64,000 nt of DNA from UBA3839 sp963627995. Lineage in GTDB: Bacteria > Bacteroidota > Bacteroidia > Bacteroidales > Bacteroidaceae. The notes under the pieces are model-generated. The model was given only the letters and a program-made list of their open reading frames with translations. It searched no databases and had not been told where the DNA came from. The position numbers and the translations under genes are program-made. The DNA lies in NCBI GenBank assembly GCA_963627995.1, contig CAVGCV010000002.1:1-64000 (forward strand), read 5' to 3'. Shown here one piece after another: positions 53,303 through 62,334 of this stretch. How positions within the stretch are numbered: the stretch's first letter is position 1; each line of letters begins with the position of its first letter.

Positions 53303-54418
53303 TTACTTGCCTACGATGATGACGCAGCGGTTCTTGTCGTTGTCGGCAAACGGCTGAACGGTGTCGCCATAGGCTTTCGACGTGATTTGGCTGGCGGGGA
53401 CGCCTTTGTCCGTCAGTGCTTTCACCACCTTGTCGGCGCGCTGCTTCGCATAGTCCATGTTGATGTCAGGCGTGCCGGTGCCCTTGTCGGCGTAGGCGCT
53501 GACGGTGATGCCCTTGTTCGGGTACTCCTTCGCCCAGTCGGCGCACTTTTGGAGCACCTCGTCCTTGTCGGTGTCGGATTCGCGGATTTGGTAGAAGATG
53601 GTCTCGCTGAGGGGCTTCTCCTCCTTCACCACGGGCTTGGGCTCTGGCTTGGGTTCGGGCTTTGGCTCGGGTTTCCGAACGACGACAACGGGCTGCGGGG
53701 CAGGACGCGGAGCGGCCTTGTGTCCGAACTTGTAGGTGATGGAGAGCTGTGCCGTCACCATCCAGTCGTCGGAGTTGTTGTGCTTGGAGTTGAAGCGGTC
53801 GTCGAGCGAGTTGGCATCGACCTCGATGCCGACGTTCCAGTGCTTCGCGAGGTTGAAGTCGAAGAGCAGTCCGGCGCGCAGGTTGTGGCTGAGGAGGCTC
53901 TCGCGCATTTTCCCCTCTCCCCAGGCGTTGCCCGTTCCCTCGGTCGGGCGGTTGCCGGGACGTGCCAGGATGGCGTCCATGTCGTCGTTGTTCCACGCGT
54001 AGTTGAGCCCGATGCCTCCCACGAAGATGACGTTGACGAGGTGGTTGTTCTTCTTGGAGAAGATGTTGCTGAGGTTGAGGAGAAGGTCGGCGTTGGAGTT
54101 GAGGTAGTTGAACTTGTAGGTGTCCTCAATCGAGTTGAACCCGCCTTTCGACTCCCACGCGTTGAAGTGGAGCCGCGCCCCCACGGCCGGGGTGAAGAAG
54201 CGTCCCACGCCGAGGCTGGCGGTTGGGGAGAGCAGGTCGGTGAACGACTTGTTGGTGAACGTGGTGCCCACGCCGCCCTGCACTTGGATGAAGCTGTAGG
54301 GGTAGGGCTTGTAGCCGAGGTCGATGGCCTCCTGGTCGGTCGGCGGCGTTTGTGCCGCCGCTGCGAGCGTGCAGGCGAATGCCGACACGGCGAGCATGGT
54401 TTTCGTAAACATGCGCAT
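53303..54418 (-). CDS. OmpA-family outer-membrane protein
   Basis: This 371-aa porin-like protein has a signal peptide (1-22, LAAAAQ) and an N-terminal eight-strand barrel (about 40-225, with YSFIQVQGGVGTTFTNKSF and WNVGIEVDANSLDDRF). A Pro-Lys-Glu linker of KPEP repeats (about 245-265) leads to a C-terminal OmpA peptidoglycan-binding domain (about 270-370, YADKGTGTPDINMDYAKQRA, DNDKNRCVII). It tethers the outer membrane to the cell wall. A single gene with a good promoter, likely abundant. Confidence 0.95.
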   Translation of the reverse strand: MRMFTKTMLAVSAFACTLAAAAQTPPTDQEAIDLGYKPYPYSFIQVQGGVGTTFTNKSFTDLLSPTASLGVGRFFTPAVGARLHFNAWESKGGFNSIEDTYKFNYLNSNADLLLNLSNIFSKKNNHLVNVIFVGGIGLNYAWNNDDMDAILARPGNRPTEGTGNAWGEGKMRESLLSHNLRAGLLFDFNLAKHWNVGIEVDANSLDDRFNSKHNNSDDWMVTAQLSITYKFGHKAAPRPAPQPVVVVRKPEPKPEPKPEPKPVVKEEKPLSETIFYQIRESDTDKDEVLQKCADWAKEYPNKGITVSAYADKGTGTPDINMDYAKQRADKVVKALTDKGVPASQITSKAYGDTVQPFADNDKNRCVIIVGK

Positions 54419-54519
54419 AGTGCTGAATGTGTGTTGGTAATGGTTGTTTTGTGGTTAGCTGTTGGCTTCCGTTTTGTGGCCAGGCGCTGCCTTTGAGGGC
54501 CGCCTTGTGTGGTTTTGGA

Positions 54520-54550
54520 CAAAATTATGTTTTTTTAATGGATGCCGCAA
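54520..54550 (-). promoter_or_regulatory. Promoter of the OmpA-family gene
   Basis: On the minus strand TTG (54548-54550), 20 bp, TAATTTTG (54520-54527). The leader to the ATG is about 100 nt. Confidence 0.75.
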
Positions 54551-55067
54551 GAAAATGCGGGGAAAATTGCGCAAAGCCGCCGACAATGTTGTCTTCGAGG
54601 GGGCAAAGGGCGTTCGACGCGCGTGCTTTCCGCTGCTTTCTGACGGGGGACGCCTACCTTTCCACAAGGCGGCGCAAGCACCTTGTAACCAGCCCCTTGT
54701 GAGGGCCTAAAAAAACACCGCGGAGCGTCTGGAAAACGTCCGCAGAGAAAAATATTTTTGTCTGCGGACGAAATTTATTTTCTCTGCGGAGCATAAGTCC
54801 GCGCTCCGCAGTGTTTTTCAGCGCGATGCTCCTTGTTCCGCAACCACCTGTCGTCCAATTAGTTGCAAAATCGTCGGACTGCCCTCTTCCCACGCCTTTT
54901 CCGCCTGCCGCCACCGTGTGGGAAAGGCCGGGAGGCGTGCTCCGCCCGTTGCGCCAGTGCGCCGCGCGCGTGGAGGCCGGCCTCCGTCTCGGGCGTGAAT
55001 CCATGACGAAAATCGCGGAAAATCGCGGATGGCGGGGAAAAACGTAGGCTTTGTGCCGTTTTTTCCC
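54551..55067. other. Gene-free gap with repeat B2
   Basis: No credible gene is seen. It contains repeat B2 (54739-54819); the rest is GC-rich sequence without recognised structure up to the TAACTTTG box at 55068-55075. Confidence 0.6.
54739..54819. repeat. Intergenic hairpin repeat B2
   Basis: TCCGCAGAG (54739-54747) faces GTCTGCGGA (54760-54768). CTCTGCGGA lies at 54782-54790 and TCCGCAG at 54805-54811, running into GTGTTTTTC. Order, A/T spacers and tail match B1 at 17399, with one fewer internal arm. Confidence 0.88.
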
Positions 55068-55075
55068 TAACTTTG
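55068..55075 (+). promoter_or_regulatory. -7 box before the GNAT-parE-coaD-S41-ybeY unit
   Basis: TAACTTTG, 33 bp before the GTG start at 55109. A TTTG at 55050-55053 is too close (14 bp) to be a normal -33 box. Confidence 0.5.
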
Positions 55076-55108
55076 TAGTTTGAAAACTATTTAATCCGCA
55101 TTGTCGCC

Positions 55109-56251
55109 GTGTCTGAGATACAGATAACCGAGGTCACGACAAAAAGAGACCTCGACCGTTTCATCAAGTTCAACTACGAGCTTTACAAGAACCACCCCTA
55201 TGCCGTGCCCGACCTGTACTTCGACTTGAGGAACACGCTGTCGGAGCGGAACGCGGCGCGCGATTTCTGCGACTGCGCCCTGTTCCTCGCGTGGAAGGGC
55301 GGAAAGGTGGCGGGGCGCGTGGCGGCCATCATCAACCGCAAGGCCAACGAGGCGTGGGACACACAAGTCGTGCGCTTCGGATGGATTGACTTTGTGGACG
55401 ACATCGAGGTGAGCTCGCGCCTGCTGCGGACGGTGGAGGAGTGGGGCCGGCAGCGCGGCATGACCGAGATACAGGGGCCGCTGGGCTTCACGGACATGGA
55501 CCCGGAGGGCATGCTCGTCGAGGGCTTCGACGAAATCGGGACAATGGCCACCATCTACAACTATCCGTACTACCCGCAGCACCTGGAGACGCTGGGCTTT
55601 GAGAAAGAGGCCGACTGGATTGAGATGCGGATGCGCGTGCCGCGGGAGGACGGCATGCCGCCTCGGCTGACGCGCATCGCGGAGCTTGTGAAGGAGAAGT
55701 ACGGGCTGCAGCTCAAGAAGTTCAAGACGACGAAAGAAATGGCGCGCGCCTACGGGCAGGAGATGTTCGACGTCATCAACCGGGCGTTCTCTCCGCTGTT
55801 CGGCTATTCCGCGCTGACCCCCCGGCAAATCGACCAGTATGTGAAGATGTACTTCTCGGTCATCGACCCGCAGCTCGTGTCGCTGATTGCCGACAGCGAG
55901 GGCAAGCTCATCGGCGTCGGCATCTCGATGCCGTCGCTGGCCGAGGCCTTGCAAAAGTCGAAAGGCCGCCTGTTCCCATTCGGGTGGTGGCACCTGCTGA
56001 AAGCGCTGAAGTGGAGGAAGCCCAAGACGCTGGAGCTGATGCTCGTGGCCGTGCTGCCCGAGTGGCAGAGCCGGGGGGTGAACGCGCTGTTCTTCTACGA
56101 CCTGCTGCCGCTGTTCGTCGCGGGCGGCTACGAATGGGTGGAGAGCAACGTGGAGCTGGAAACCAACCTGCGCGTGCAGCAGCAGTGGATTTATTTCGAG
56201 AGAAGGCAGCACAAGCGCCGCAGGTGCTTCAAGAAGACAATCGTGGAATAG
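55109..56251 (+). CDS. GNAT-fold acyltransferase-like protein
   Basis: This 380-aa cytoplasmic protein starts at GTG 55109 (no ATG is suitably placed). The N-terminal half (EVTTKRDLDRFIKFNYELYK, DCALFLAWKGGKVAGRVAAI) and the C-terminal half (LMLVAVLPEWQSRGVNALFF) each look like GNAT-type acetyl-CoA-binding modules; the second keeps a Q/R-x-x-G-type pyrophosphate loop (WQSRGVNA). The family is widespread in Bacteroidetes with no known substrate. It lies 24 bp upstream of parE and probably heads the operon. Confidence 0.78.
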   Translation: MSEIQITEVTTKRDLDRFIKFNYELYKNHPYAVPDLYFDLRNTLSERNAARDFCDCALFLAWKGGKVAGRVAAIINRKANEAWDTQVVRFGWIDFVDDIEVSSRLLRTVEEWGRQRGMTEIQGPLGFTDMDPEGMLVEGFDEIGTMATIYNYPYYPQHLETLGFEKEADWIEMRMRVPREDGMPPRLTRIAELVKEKYGLQLKKFKTTKEMARAYGQEMFDVINRAFSPLFGYSALTPRQIDQYVKMYFSVIDPQLVSLIADSEGKLIGVGISMPSLAEALQKSKGRLFPFGWWHLLKALKWRKPKTLELMLVAVLPEWQSRGVNALFFYDLLPLFVAGGYEWVESNVELETNLRVQQQWIYFERRQHKRRRCFKKTIVE

Positions 56252-56275
56252 GACTTCAGAGGAGGACAGGAAAGC

Positions 56276-58273
56276 ATGAATACAGAAGAGAAGGAAGGCC
56301 GGGGGCCGGCGGAAAGCCCCGCGGCGGGGGACGGCGGCGGCGCGGCCGCCGTGGAGTACAACGAGGACAACATCCGCCACTTGTCCGACATGGACCACGT
56401 GCGCACGCGCCCCGGCATGTACATCGGGCGGCTGGGCGACGGCTCGCACGCCGAGGACGGCATCTACGTGCTGCTGAAGGAGATTGTCGATAACTCCATC
56501 GACGAGTTCAAGATGAACGAGGGCAAGCGCGTCGAGGTGGAGATACAGGACGACCTGCGCGTGTCGGTGCGCGACTACGGGCGCGGCATACCGCTCGGCA
56601 AGATGGTAGAGGCCGTGTCGATGCTCAACACGGGCGGCAAGTACGACTCCAAGGCCTTCAAGAAGAGCGTGGGGCTGAACGGCGTGGGCACCAAGGCGGT
56701 GAACGCGCTGAGCAGCCGCTTCGAGGTGCGCAGCTACCGCGACGGCACCGTGCGCCGGGCTGTCTTCGCCAAGGGCGTGCTCGTGAGCGACGCGACGGAG
56801 GCGAGCGGCGAGGAGAACGGGACGTCCATCTTCTTCGAGCCCGACGCGACGCTCTTCCTGAACTACAGGTTCCAGCCCGAGTTCGTGGAGACCATGCTCC
56901 GCAACTACACCTACCTCAACACGGGGCTGGAGATTTACTACAACGGCCGCCGCATCGTCTCGCGCAACGGGCTGAAGGACCTGCTCACCGACACGATGGA
57001 CACCACCCCTCTCTACCCCATCATCCACATGCGGGGCGAGGACATCGAGATTGCCTTCACCCACACCAACCAGCAGTACGGCGAGGAGTACCACTCGTTC
57101 GTGAACGGCCAGCACACCATCCAAGGCGGCACGCACCAGTCCGCGTTCAAGGAGCACATCGCACGCACCATCAAGGAATTCTTCCAGAAGAACTACGAGT
57201 TTGCCGACATCCGGAGCGGCATCGTCGCCGCCATCGCCATCAACGTCGAGGAGCCCCAGTTCGAGAGCCAGACGAAAATCAAGCTCGGCTCGCTCACGAT
57301 GGAGCCGAACGGCGGCGTGAGCGTGAACAAGTTCGTCGGCGACTTCGTCAAGAACGAGGTCGACAACTACCTCCACCGCAACCCGGAGATAGCCGAAGTC
57401 ATCGAGCAGAAAATCAAGGACAACGAGCACGACCGCAAGGCCATTGCCGGAGTGACGAAGCTGGCGCGCGAACGGGCGAAAAAGGCCAACCTGCACAACC
57501 GCAAGCTCCGCGACTGCCGCATCCACCTCAACGACGCCAAGGGCGACCAAAAGGAGGAGAGCGCCATCTTCATCACCGAGGGCGACTCGGCCAGCGGCAG
57601 CATCACGAAGAGCCGCGACGTGAAGACGCAGGCCGTGTTCTCGCTGCGCGGCAAGCCCCTGAACTCGTTCGGGCTGACCAAGAAGGTGGTCTACGAGAAC
57701 GAGGAGTTCAACCTCCTGCAGGCCGCCCTCAACATCGAGGACGGCATCGACGGGCTGCGCTACAACAAGGTGATTGTCGCCACCGATGCAGATGTCGACG
57801 GAATGCACATCCGGCTGCTCATGATAACCTTCTTCCTCCAGTTCTTCCCCGAGCTGATCCGCAAGGGGCACGTCTACATACTGCAGACGCCGCTCTTCCG
57901 CGTCCGAAACCGCAAGAAGAAGCTGAGGAAGGAGAACCTCGCGAAGCTCATGGCCGGCCGTTCCGACGACCGCGGCGACTTCATCACGCTCTACTGCTAC
58001 AGCGAGGAAGAGCGGCAGAACGCCATCGCCATGCTCTCGCCCGACCCCGAAATCACGCGCTTCAAGGGGCTTGGCGAGATTTCGCCCGACGAGTTCCGGG
58101 GCTTCATCGGCCCGGACATGCGCCTGGAGCGCGTGACCATGCGCAAGACCGACCAAGTGAAGGAGCTGCTGGAGTACTACATGGGGAAGAACACCATGCA
58201 GCGGCAGAACTTCATCATCGACAACCTCGTTATCGAGGAAGACAGACCCGACGACAGCGATGAAGACGAATAA
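56276..58273 (+). CDS. parE: DNA topoisomerase IV subunit B (ParE-type)
   Basis: This is the ATPase subunit of a type IIA topoisomerase, 665 aa. The GHKL ATPase domain shows EIVDNSIDEFKMNEG, RVSVRDYGRGIPLGK and LNGVGTKAVNALSS. The Toprim domain shows ITEGDSASGS and ATDADVDGMHI, and the tail FKGLGEISPDEF fits ParE/GyrB. A 40-residue Ala/Gly/Glu-rich N-terminal extension precedes the core. The coaD start overlaps its end by 14 bp. The gene order parE-coaD-S41 protease is, from memory, conserved in Bacteroidales and supports ParE over GyrB. Confidence 0.92.
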   Translation: MNTEEKEGRGPAESPAAGDGGGAAAVEYNEDNIRHLSDMDHVRTRPGMYIGRLGDGSHAEDGIYVLLKEIVDNSIDEFKMNEGKRVEVEIQDDLRVSVRDYGRGIPLGKMVEAVSMLNTGGKYDSKAFKKSVGLNGVGTKAVNALSSRFEVRSYRDGTVRRAVFAKGVLVSDATEASGEENGTSIFFEPDATLFLNYRFQPEFVETMLRNYTYLNTGLEIYYNGRRIVSRNGLKDLLTDTMDTTPLYPIIHMRGEDIEIAFTHTNQQYGEEYHSFVNGQHTIQGGTHQSAFKEHIARTIKEFFQKNYEFADIRSGIVAAIAINVEEPQFESQTKIKLGSLTMEPNGGVSVNKFVGDFVKNEVDNYLHRNPEIAEVIEQKIKDNEHDRKAIAGVTKLARERAKKANLHNRKLRDCRIHLNDAKGDQKEESAIFITEGDSASGSITKSRDVKTQAVFSLRGKPLNSFGLTKKVVYENEEFNLLQAALNIEDGIDGLRYNKVIVATDADVDGMHIRLLMITFFLQFFPELIRKGHVYILQTPLFRVRNRKKKLRKENLAKLMAGRSDDRGDFITLYCYSEEERQNAIAMLSPDPEITRFKGLGEISPDEFRGFIGPDMRLERVTMRKTDQVKELLEYYMGKNTMQRQNFIIDNLVIEEDRPDDSDEDE

Positions 58274-58706
58274 GACACTCCTCTTTCCGGGCAGCTTCGA
58301 CCCGTTCACGCTCGGACACAAGTCCGTCGTCGCCCGCGCCCTCGCGCTGGCCGACGAGGTGGTGGTGGCCATCGGCGACAACCCCGGAAAGGCGCGGATG
58401 CGCCCCCTGGCCGAGAGCCTCGAGGCCATCCGCCGCGCGTTCAGGGACGAGCCGCGCGTGCGCGTGGCGAGCTACGAGGGACTGACGGCCGCCTTTGCCC
58501 GCGAGATAGGCGCGGCGGCCATCCTGCGCGGCGTGCGCTCGGTGCAGGACTTCGAGTACGAGCGCACCATGGCCGACATCAACCGCCGCCTGACGGGTGT
58601 CGAGACCGTCGTCCTCTTCACCGAGCCGCAATACGCCTCGGTCAGCAGCTCCGTGGTTCGCGAGCTGGCGGGCTTCGGCGAGGACATCTCCCCGTTCATC
58701 CCTTAA
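58260..58706 (+). CDS. coaD: Pantetheine-phosphate adenylyltransferase
   Basis: This enzyme makes dephospho-CoA from 4'-phosphopantetheine and ATP, 148 aa. The nucleotidyl-transferase motif GSFDPFTLGH (11-20) and the C-terminal SVSSSVVREL motif (family consensus xSSSxVRE) are intact, as is RGVRSVQDFEYE. The start overlaps the parE stop by 14 bp, so translation is coupled. Confidence 0.96.
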   Translation: MKTNKTLLFPGSFDPFTLGHKSVVARALALADEVVVAIGDNPGKARMRPLAESLEAIRRAFRDEPRVRVASYEGLTAAFAREIGAAAILRGVRSVQDFEYERTMADINRRLTGVETVVLFTEPQYASVSSSVVRELAGFGEDISPFIP

Positions 58707-58725
58707 ATTCCCCTCCTTTCCCGAC

Positions 58726-60339
58726 ATGACAAGAAAAACAACGTTCACTGCACTTTTCGCCCTCCTCCCGCTCACAGCGCCCACCTGCGCGGCGCAGAAC
58801 GCGGGGAACGACAGCACGGCACGCCCGTTCAGCATCGACATCGCGCTTCAGCGCAAGCTGCAGGCCGCCGAGTTCTTCGTCTCGCACTTCTATGTCGACT
58901 CGCTCAGCGAGGACAAGGTTGTGGACGACGCCATCAACGGGATGCTCAAGCAGCTCGACCCCCACTCCTCCTACATCAAGGCCAAGGACGTGGAGCGCAC
59001 CACGGAGAACCTCAACGGCAGCTTCGAGGGCGTTGGCGTGCAATACAACATGGTGGAGGACACGCTCGTCGTCATCCAGCCCGTCAGCGGAGGTCCGTCG
59101 GAGCGGAAGGGCATCATGGCCGGCGACCGCTTCGTGACCGTGAACGACACGGCGATTGCCGGCGTGAAGATGTCGCGCGACGAAATCATGCGCCGGCTGC
59201 GCGGGCCGAAAGGGACGCAGGTGCGCATCGGCGTGGTGCGGCAGGGCGTGGGCGGCGTGAACGAGTTCGTCGTCACGCGCGACAAGATTCCCGTCTACAC
59301 GGTCGATGCTTCCTACATGATTGACGCCGCCACCGGCTACGTGCGCATCGGCAGCTTCGGACAGACCACGCGCGAGGAGATGCTCAAGGCCGTGAAGGAA
59401 CTGCGAGCGAAGGGAATGAGGAGCCTCGTGCTCGACCTCCAGGGCAACGGCGGCGGCTACCTCTCCGCAGCCGTGGAAATCAGCAATGAGTTCCTGCCCG
59501 CCAACGACCTGATTGTCTATACCGACGGCCGCGCCACGCGCCGGCAGGACTTCCACGCCAATGGGCGCGGCTCGCTGCAGGACGTCCGGGTGGTCGTGCT
59601 GGTCGACAGCTACACGGCGTCGGCCGCCGAAATCCTGAGCGGGGCCATCCAGGACAACGACCGGGGCCTCATCGTCGGACGGCGCACGTTCGGCAAAGGG
59701 CTGGTGCAGCGTCCGTTCGAACTGCCCGACAAGTCCGTCATCCGCCTCACCACCGCCCATTACTACTCGCCTTCCGGGCGCTGCATCCAAAAGCCCTACG
59801 AGCTGGGCAACCGCAAGAGCTACGACGAGGACATCCTCACCCGCCTCAACTCCGGCGAACTGGCCAACGCCGACAGCATCCACTTTGCCGACAGCCTGAA
59901 GTTCCAGACGCGCCACAAGGGACGCACCGTCTATGGCGGCGGCGGCATCATGCCCGACATCTACGTGCCGCTCGACACGATGCAGTACACCAAGCTCCAC
60001 CGCGAGCTGTCGGCCAAGAGCTGCATCCTCAACACCTCGCTCCGCTACATGGACCGCAACCGCAAGAAGCTGCAGAAGGCCTACAAGCGTTTCGACGCGT
60101 TCAACGCCCAGTTCGAGGTGCCGCAGGCGATGGTCGACCTGCTCCGGGAAGAGGCGAGGAACGCGAAAATCGAATACACCGACTCGGCCTTCGCCGAGAC
60201 CCTTCCACAGGTGCGCCTGCAGCTCAAGGCACTGCTGGCGCGCGACCTATGGAACATGAGCGAGTACTACCAAGTCATGAACCCCACGAGCGACATCTAC
60301 CGGCGCGGGCTTCAGGCACTGCAAGAAAAGGAAGAGTGA
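58726..60339 (+). CDS. S41-family C-terminal processing peptidase (CtpA-like)
   Basis: This periplasmic serine protease has 537 aa and a signal peptide (1-23, PTCAAQ). The PDZ domain (about 95-185: GVGVQYNMVEDTLVVIQPVS, GIMAGDRFVTVNDT) precedes the Ser/Lys dyad: Ser299 in SYTASAAEILSGA and Lys324 in TFGKGLVQ. GNGGGYLSAAVE shapes the active site. The ATG 58726 gives a proper signal peptide; an upstream GTG in the same frame lies in coaD. It probably trims envelope proteins or peptidoglycan hydrolases. Confidence 0.94.
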   Translation: MTRKTTFTALFALLPLTAPTCAAQNAGNDSTARPFSIDIALQRKLQAAEFFVSHFYVDSLSEDKVVDDAINGMLKQLDPHSSYIKAKDVERTTENLNGSFEGVGVQYNMVEDTLVVIQPVSGGPSERKGIMAGDRFVTVNDTAIAGVKMSRDEIMRRLRGPKGTQVRIGVVRQGVGGVNEFVVTRDKIPVYTVDASYMIDAATGYVRIGSFGQTTREEMLKAVKELRAKGMRSLVLDLQGNGGGYLSAAVEISNEFLPANDLIVYTDGRATRRQDFHANGRGSLQDVRVVVLVDSYTASAAEILSGAIQDNDRGLIVGRRTFGKGLVQRPFELPDKSVIRLTTAHYYSPSGRCIQKPYELGNRKSYDEDILTRLNSGELANADSIHFADSLKFQTRHKGRTVYGGGGIMPDIYVPLDTMQYTKLHRELSAKSCILNTSLRYMDRNRKKLQKAYKRFDAFNAQFEVPQAMVDLLREEARNAKIEYTDSAFAETLPQVRLQLKALLARDLWNMSEYYQVMNPTSDIYRRGLQALQEKEE

Positions 60340-60343
60340 ACGC

Positions 60344-60757
60344 ATGATTACCTACCAGTCCGAGAACGTGGCCGTTCCCAAGTTTGCCCGCCGCGCCATG
60401 AGTGCGTGGATTAAGGCCGTGGCCGCCGCCCACGGAAAGAAAGTGGGCGAGATAGCCTACGTGTTCTGCGACGACGCGAAGATACTCGACGTAAACCGCC
60501 AGTACCTGCGGCACGACTACTACACCGACATCATCACCTTCGACTACACCGAAGGCGACACCATCGCCGGCGACATCTTCATCAGCCTCGACACCGTGCG
60601 CAGCAACGCCGAGCTCGTCGGAACGGCCTACGCCGACGAGCTCCACCGCGTCATCATCCACGGCATCCTCCACCTGTGCGGCATCAATGACAAGGGGCCG
60701 GGCGAGCGCGCCGTCATGGAAGCCGCCGAAAACCAGGCACTGGCCATCCTCCAATAG
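60344..60757 (+). CDS. ybeY: Endoribonuclease YbeY (rRNA maturation factor)
   Basis: This metal-dependent RNase processes 16S rRNA 3' ends and supports 70S quality control, 137 aa. The zinc motif reads HGILHLCGINDKG: the first two His are present, but the third ligand position is Asp instead of His, a variant I recall from Bacteroidetes homologues. YLRHDYYTDIITFDY and GDIFISLDTV are typical family blocks. The start lies 4 bp after the protease stop. Confidence 0.93.
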   Translation: MITYQSENVAVPKFARRAMSAWIKAVAAAHGKKVGEIAYVFCDDAKILDVNRQYLRHDYYTDIITFDYTEGDTIAGDIFISLDTVRSNAELVGTAYADELHRVIIHGILHLCGINDKGPGERAVMEAAENQALAILQ

Positions 60758-60802
60758 TCCGCCTCCCGCCGTTTTGGCGCAGGTGGGCGGTGTGGGAGAA
60801 GC

Positions 60803-60861
60803 GCAAAGACGAAGCGTGCCATGCACCCGTATCCGGGATGCATGGCACGCTTCGTCTTTGC
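60803..60861. terminator. Bidirectional terminator between ybeY and asnS
   Basis: A 23-bp perfect inverted repeat (60803-60825 / 60839-60861) with a 13-nt loop lies between convergent genes. Confidence 0.9.
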
Positions 60862-60876
60862 ATTTGTGGCGCCGCC

Positions 60877-62271
60877 TTAGAAGTCGGCGGTTTTCGGAGT
60901 GCGCGGGAAGGGGATGACATCGCGGATGTTCTGCATGCCCGTGACAAAGAGGATGAGCCGTTCGAAGCCAAGCCCGAAACCCGCGTGGGGGCATGTGCCG
61001 AAGCGGCGCGTGTCGAGGTACCACCACAGGTTGGTGGCGTCCATGTGGCGTGCATTGATTTCCTTCATCAGCTTGTCGTAGTTCTCCTCGCGGACGCTTC
61101 CGCCGATGATTTCCCCAATCTGCGGGAAGAGCACGTCGGTGCCCTGCATGGTCTTGCCGTCGGCATTCTGCTTCATGTAGAAAGCCTTGATTTCCCTGGG
61201 GTAGTCGGTCATGATGACGGGACGCTTGAAGTGTTCCTCCACGAGGTAGCGTTCGTGCTCACTGGCAAGGTCGTCGCCCCAGTCGCAGGGAAACTCGAAC
61301 TTCCGCCCGTTCTTCTTGGCCTCGGCAAGGATGGCGATGCCCTCTGTGTAGGGGAGGCGGACGAACGGTTCTTTCAGTACGCTTTCGAGCCGCCCGACGA
61401 GCGTCTTGTCAATCATCTTGTTGAGGAACTCGAGGTCGTCCTTGCAGTGGTCAAGTGCCCAGCGCACGCAGTGCTTGATGAAGTCCTCCTCGAGGTCCAT
61501 GAGGTCGTCCTTGTCATAGAACGCCATTTCGGGCTCAATCATCCAGAACTCGGCCAAGTGGCGCGGGGTATTGGAGTTCTCGGCTCGGAACGTGGGGCCG
61601 AACGTGTAGATTTGCCCGAGCGCCGTTGCGCCAAGCTCGCCCTCAAGCTGCCCGCTAACGGTGAGGGATGTCATCTTGCCGAAAAAGTCGTCGTCGTAGG
61701 CGATGCTACCGTTCTCGTCCTTCTTCAGGTCGTAGAGGTTTTTCGTGGTGACTTGGAACATCTGCCCCGCGCCCTCGCAGTCGCTGGCTGTGATGATGGG
61801 CGTGTGGAAGTAGTAGAAGCCGCGCTCGTGGAAGAACTGGTGGATGGCTATCGCCATGTTGTGGCGGATGCGCATGACTGCTCCGAACGTGTTGGTGCGC
61901 AGGCGCATGTGCGCGTGCTGGCGCATGTACTCGAAGCTCTGCCCTTTCTTCTGCATGGGATAGTCGTTCCCGCAGAGTCCGTAGATTTCGATGCTGTCAC
62001 AGTGGATTTCGGAAGCCTGTCCCTGCGCGGGGCTTTCGACAAGCTGCCCCACAACGTTGAGGCAGGTGCCGGTTGTGATTTGCTTGAGGATGTCTTCATC
62101 GACGGTGCCGTTATCGACCACCACCTGCACGTTCTTGATGGTTGAGCCGTCGTTCAGAGCGATGAAATCGACGGCCTTGCTACTGCGGTGCGTGCGCACC
62201 CATCCGCACACACGTACTGCCGCCCCATAGTCGTTGCGCGCCAGTACGTCGGCAACCTTTGTTCGTTTCAT
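60877..62271 (-). CDS. asnS: Asparaginyl-tRNA synthetase
   Basis: This class IIb aminoacyl-tRNA synthetase has 464 aa. The OB-fold anticodon-binding domain (about 1-115: VRVCGWVRTHRSSKAVDFIA) is followed by class II motif 2 (FGPTFRAENSNTPRHLAEFW) and motif 3 (HAGFGLGFERLILFVTGMQN). Asn specificity is supported by the DCEGAGQMFQV block. With asnA in the same window, the cell can make asparagine and charge tRNA-Asn directly. Confidence 0.97.
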   Translation of the reverse strand: MKRTKVADVLARNDYGAAVRVCGWVRTHRSSKAVDFIALNDGSTIKNVQVVVDNGTVDEDILKQITTGTCLNVVGQLVESPAQGQASEIHCDSIEIYGLCGNDYPMQKKGQSFEYMRQHAHMRLRTNTFGAVMRIRHNMAIAIHQFFHERGFYYFHTPIITASDCEGAGQMFQVTTKNLYDLKKDENGSIAYDDDFFGKMTSLTVSGQLEGELGATALGQIYTFGPTFRAENSNTPRHLAEFWMIEPEMAFYDKDDLMDLEEDFIKHCVRWALDHCKDDLEFLNKMIDKTLVGRLESVLKEPFVRLPYTEGIAILAEAKKNGRKFEFPCDWGDDLASEHERYLVEEHFKRPVIMTDYPREIKAFYMKQNADGKTMQGTDVLFPQIGEIIGGSVREENYDKLMKEINARHMDATNLWWYLDTRRFGTCPHAGFGLGFERLILFVTGMQNIRDVIPFPRTPKTADF

Positions 62272-62282
62272 ATCGTGTTGAA

Positions 62283-62308
62283 TTAAAAGCGGAGGCAGGA
62301 GCCTCCGC
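62283..62308 (-). terminator. Terminator of the pseudouridine synthase gene
   Basis: GCGGAGGC (62289-62296) pairs with GCCTCCGC (62301-62308) around a 4-nt loop; on the minus strand it is followed by TTTTAATT. Confidence 0.85.
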
Positions 62309-62334
62309 GTTCTGTTTGTCCGAGAAAATAAGGA

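Noticed and set aside
53640..53700. Minisatellite from repeated GGCTTTGGCTCGGGTT-like units
   Set aside because: It encodes the KPEP linker of the OmpA-family protein and is explained by that.
55091..58429. A 1112-codon minus-strand open frame opposite the GNAT-like gene and parE
   Set aside because: An antisense shadow of GC-rich genes, dominated by His, Val, Ala and Arg. It spans two unrelated real genes.
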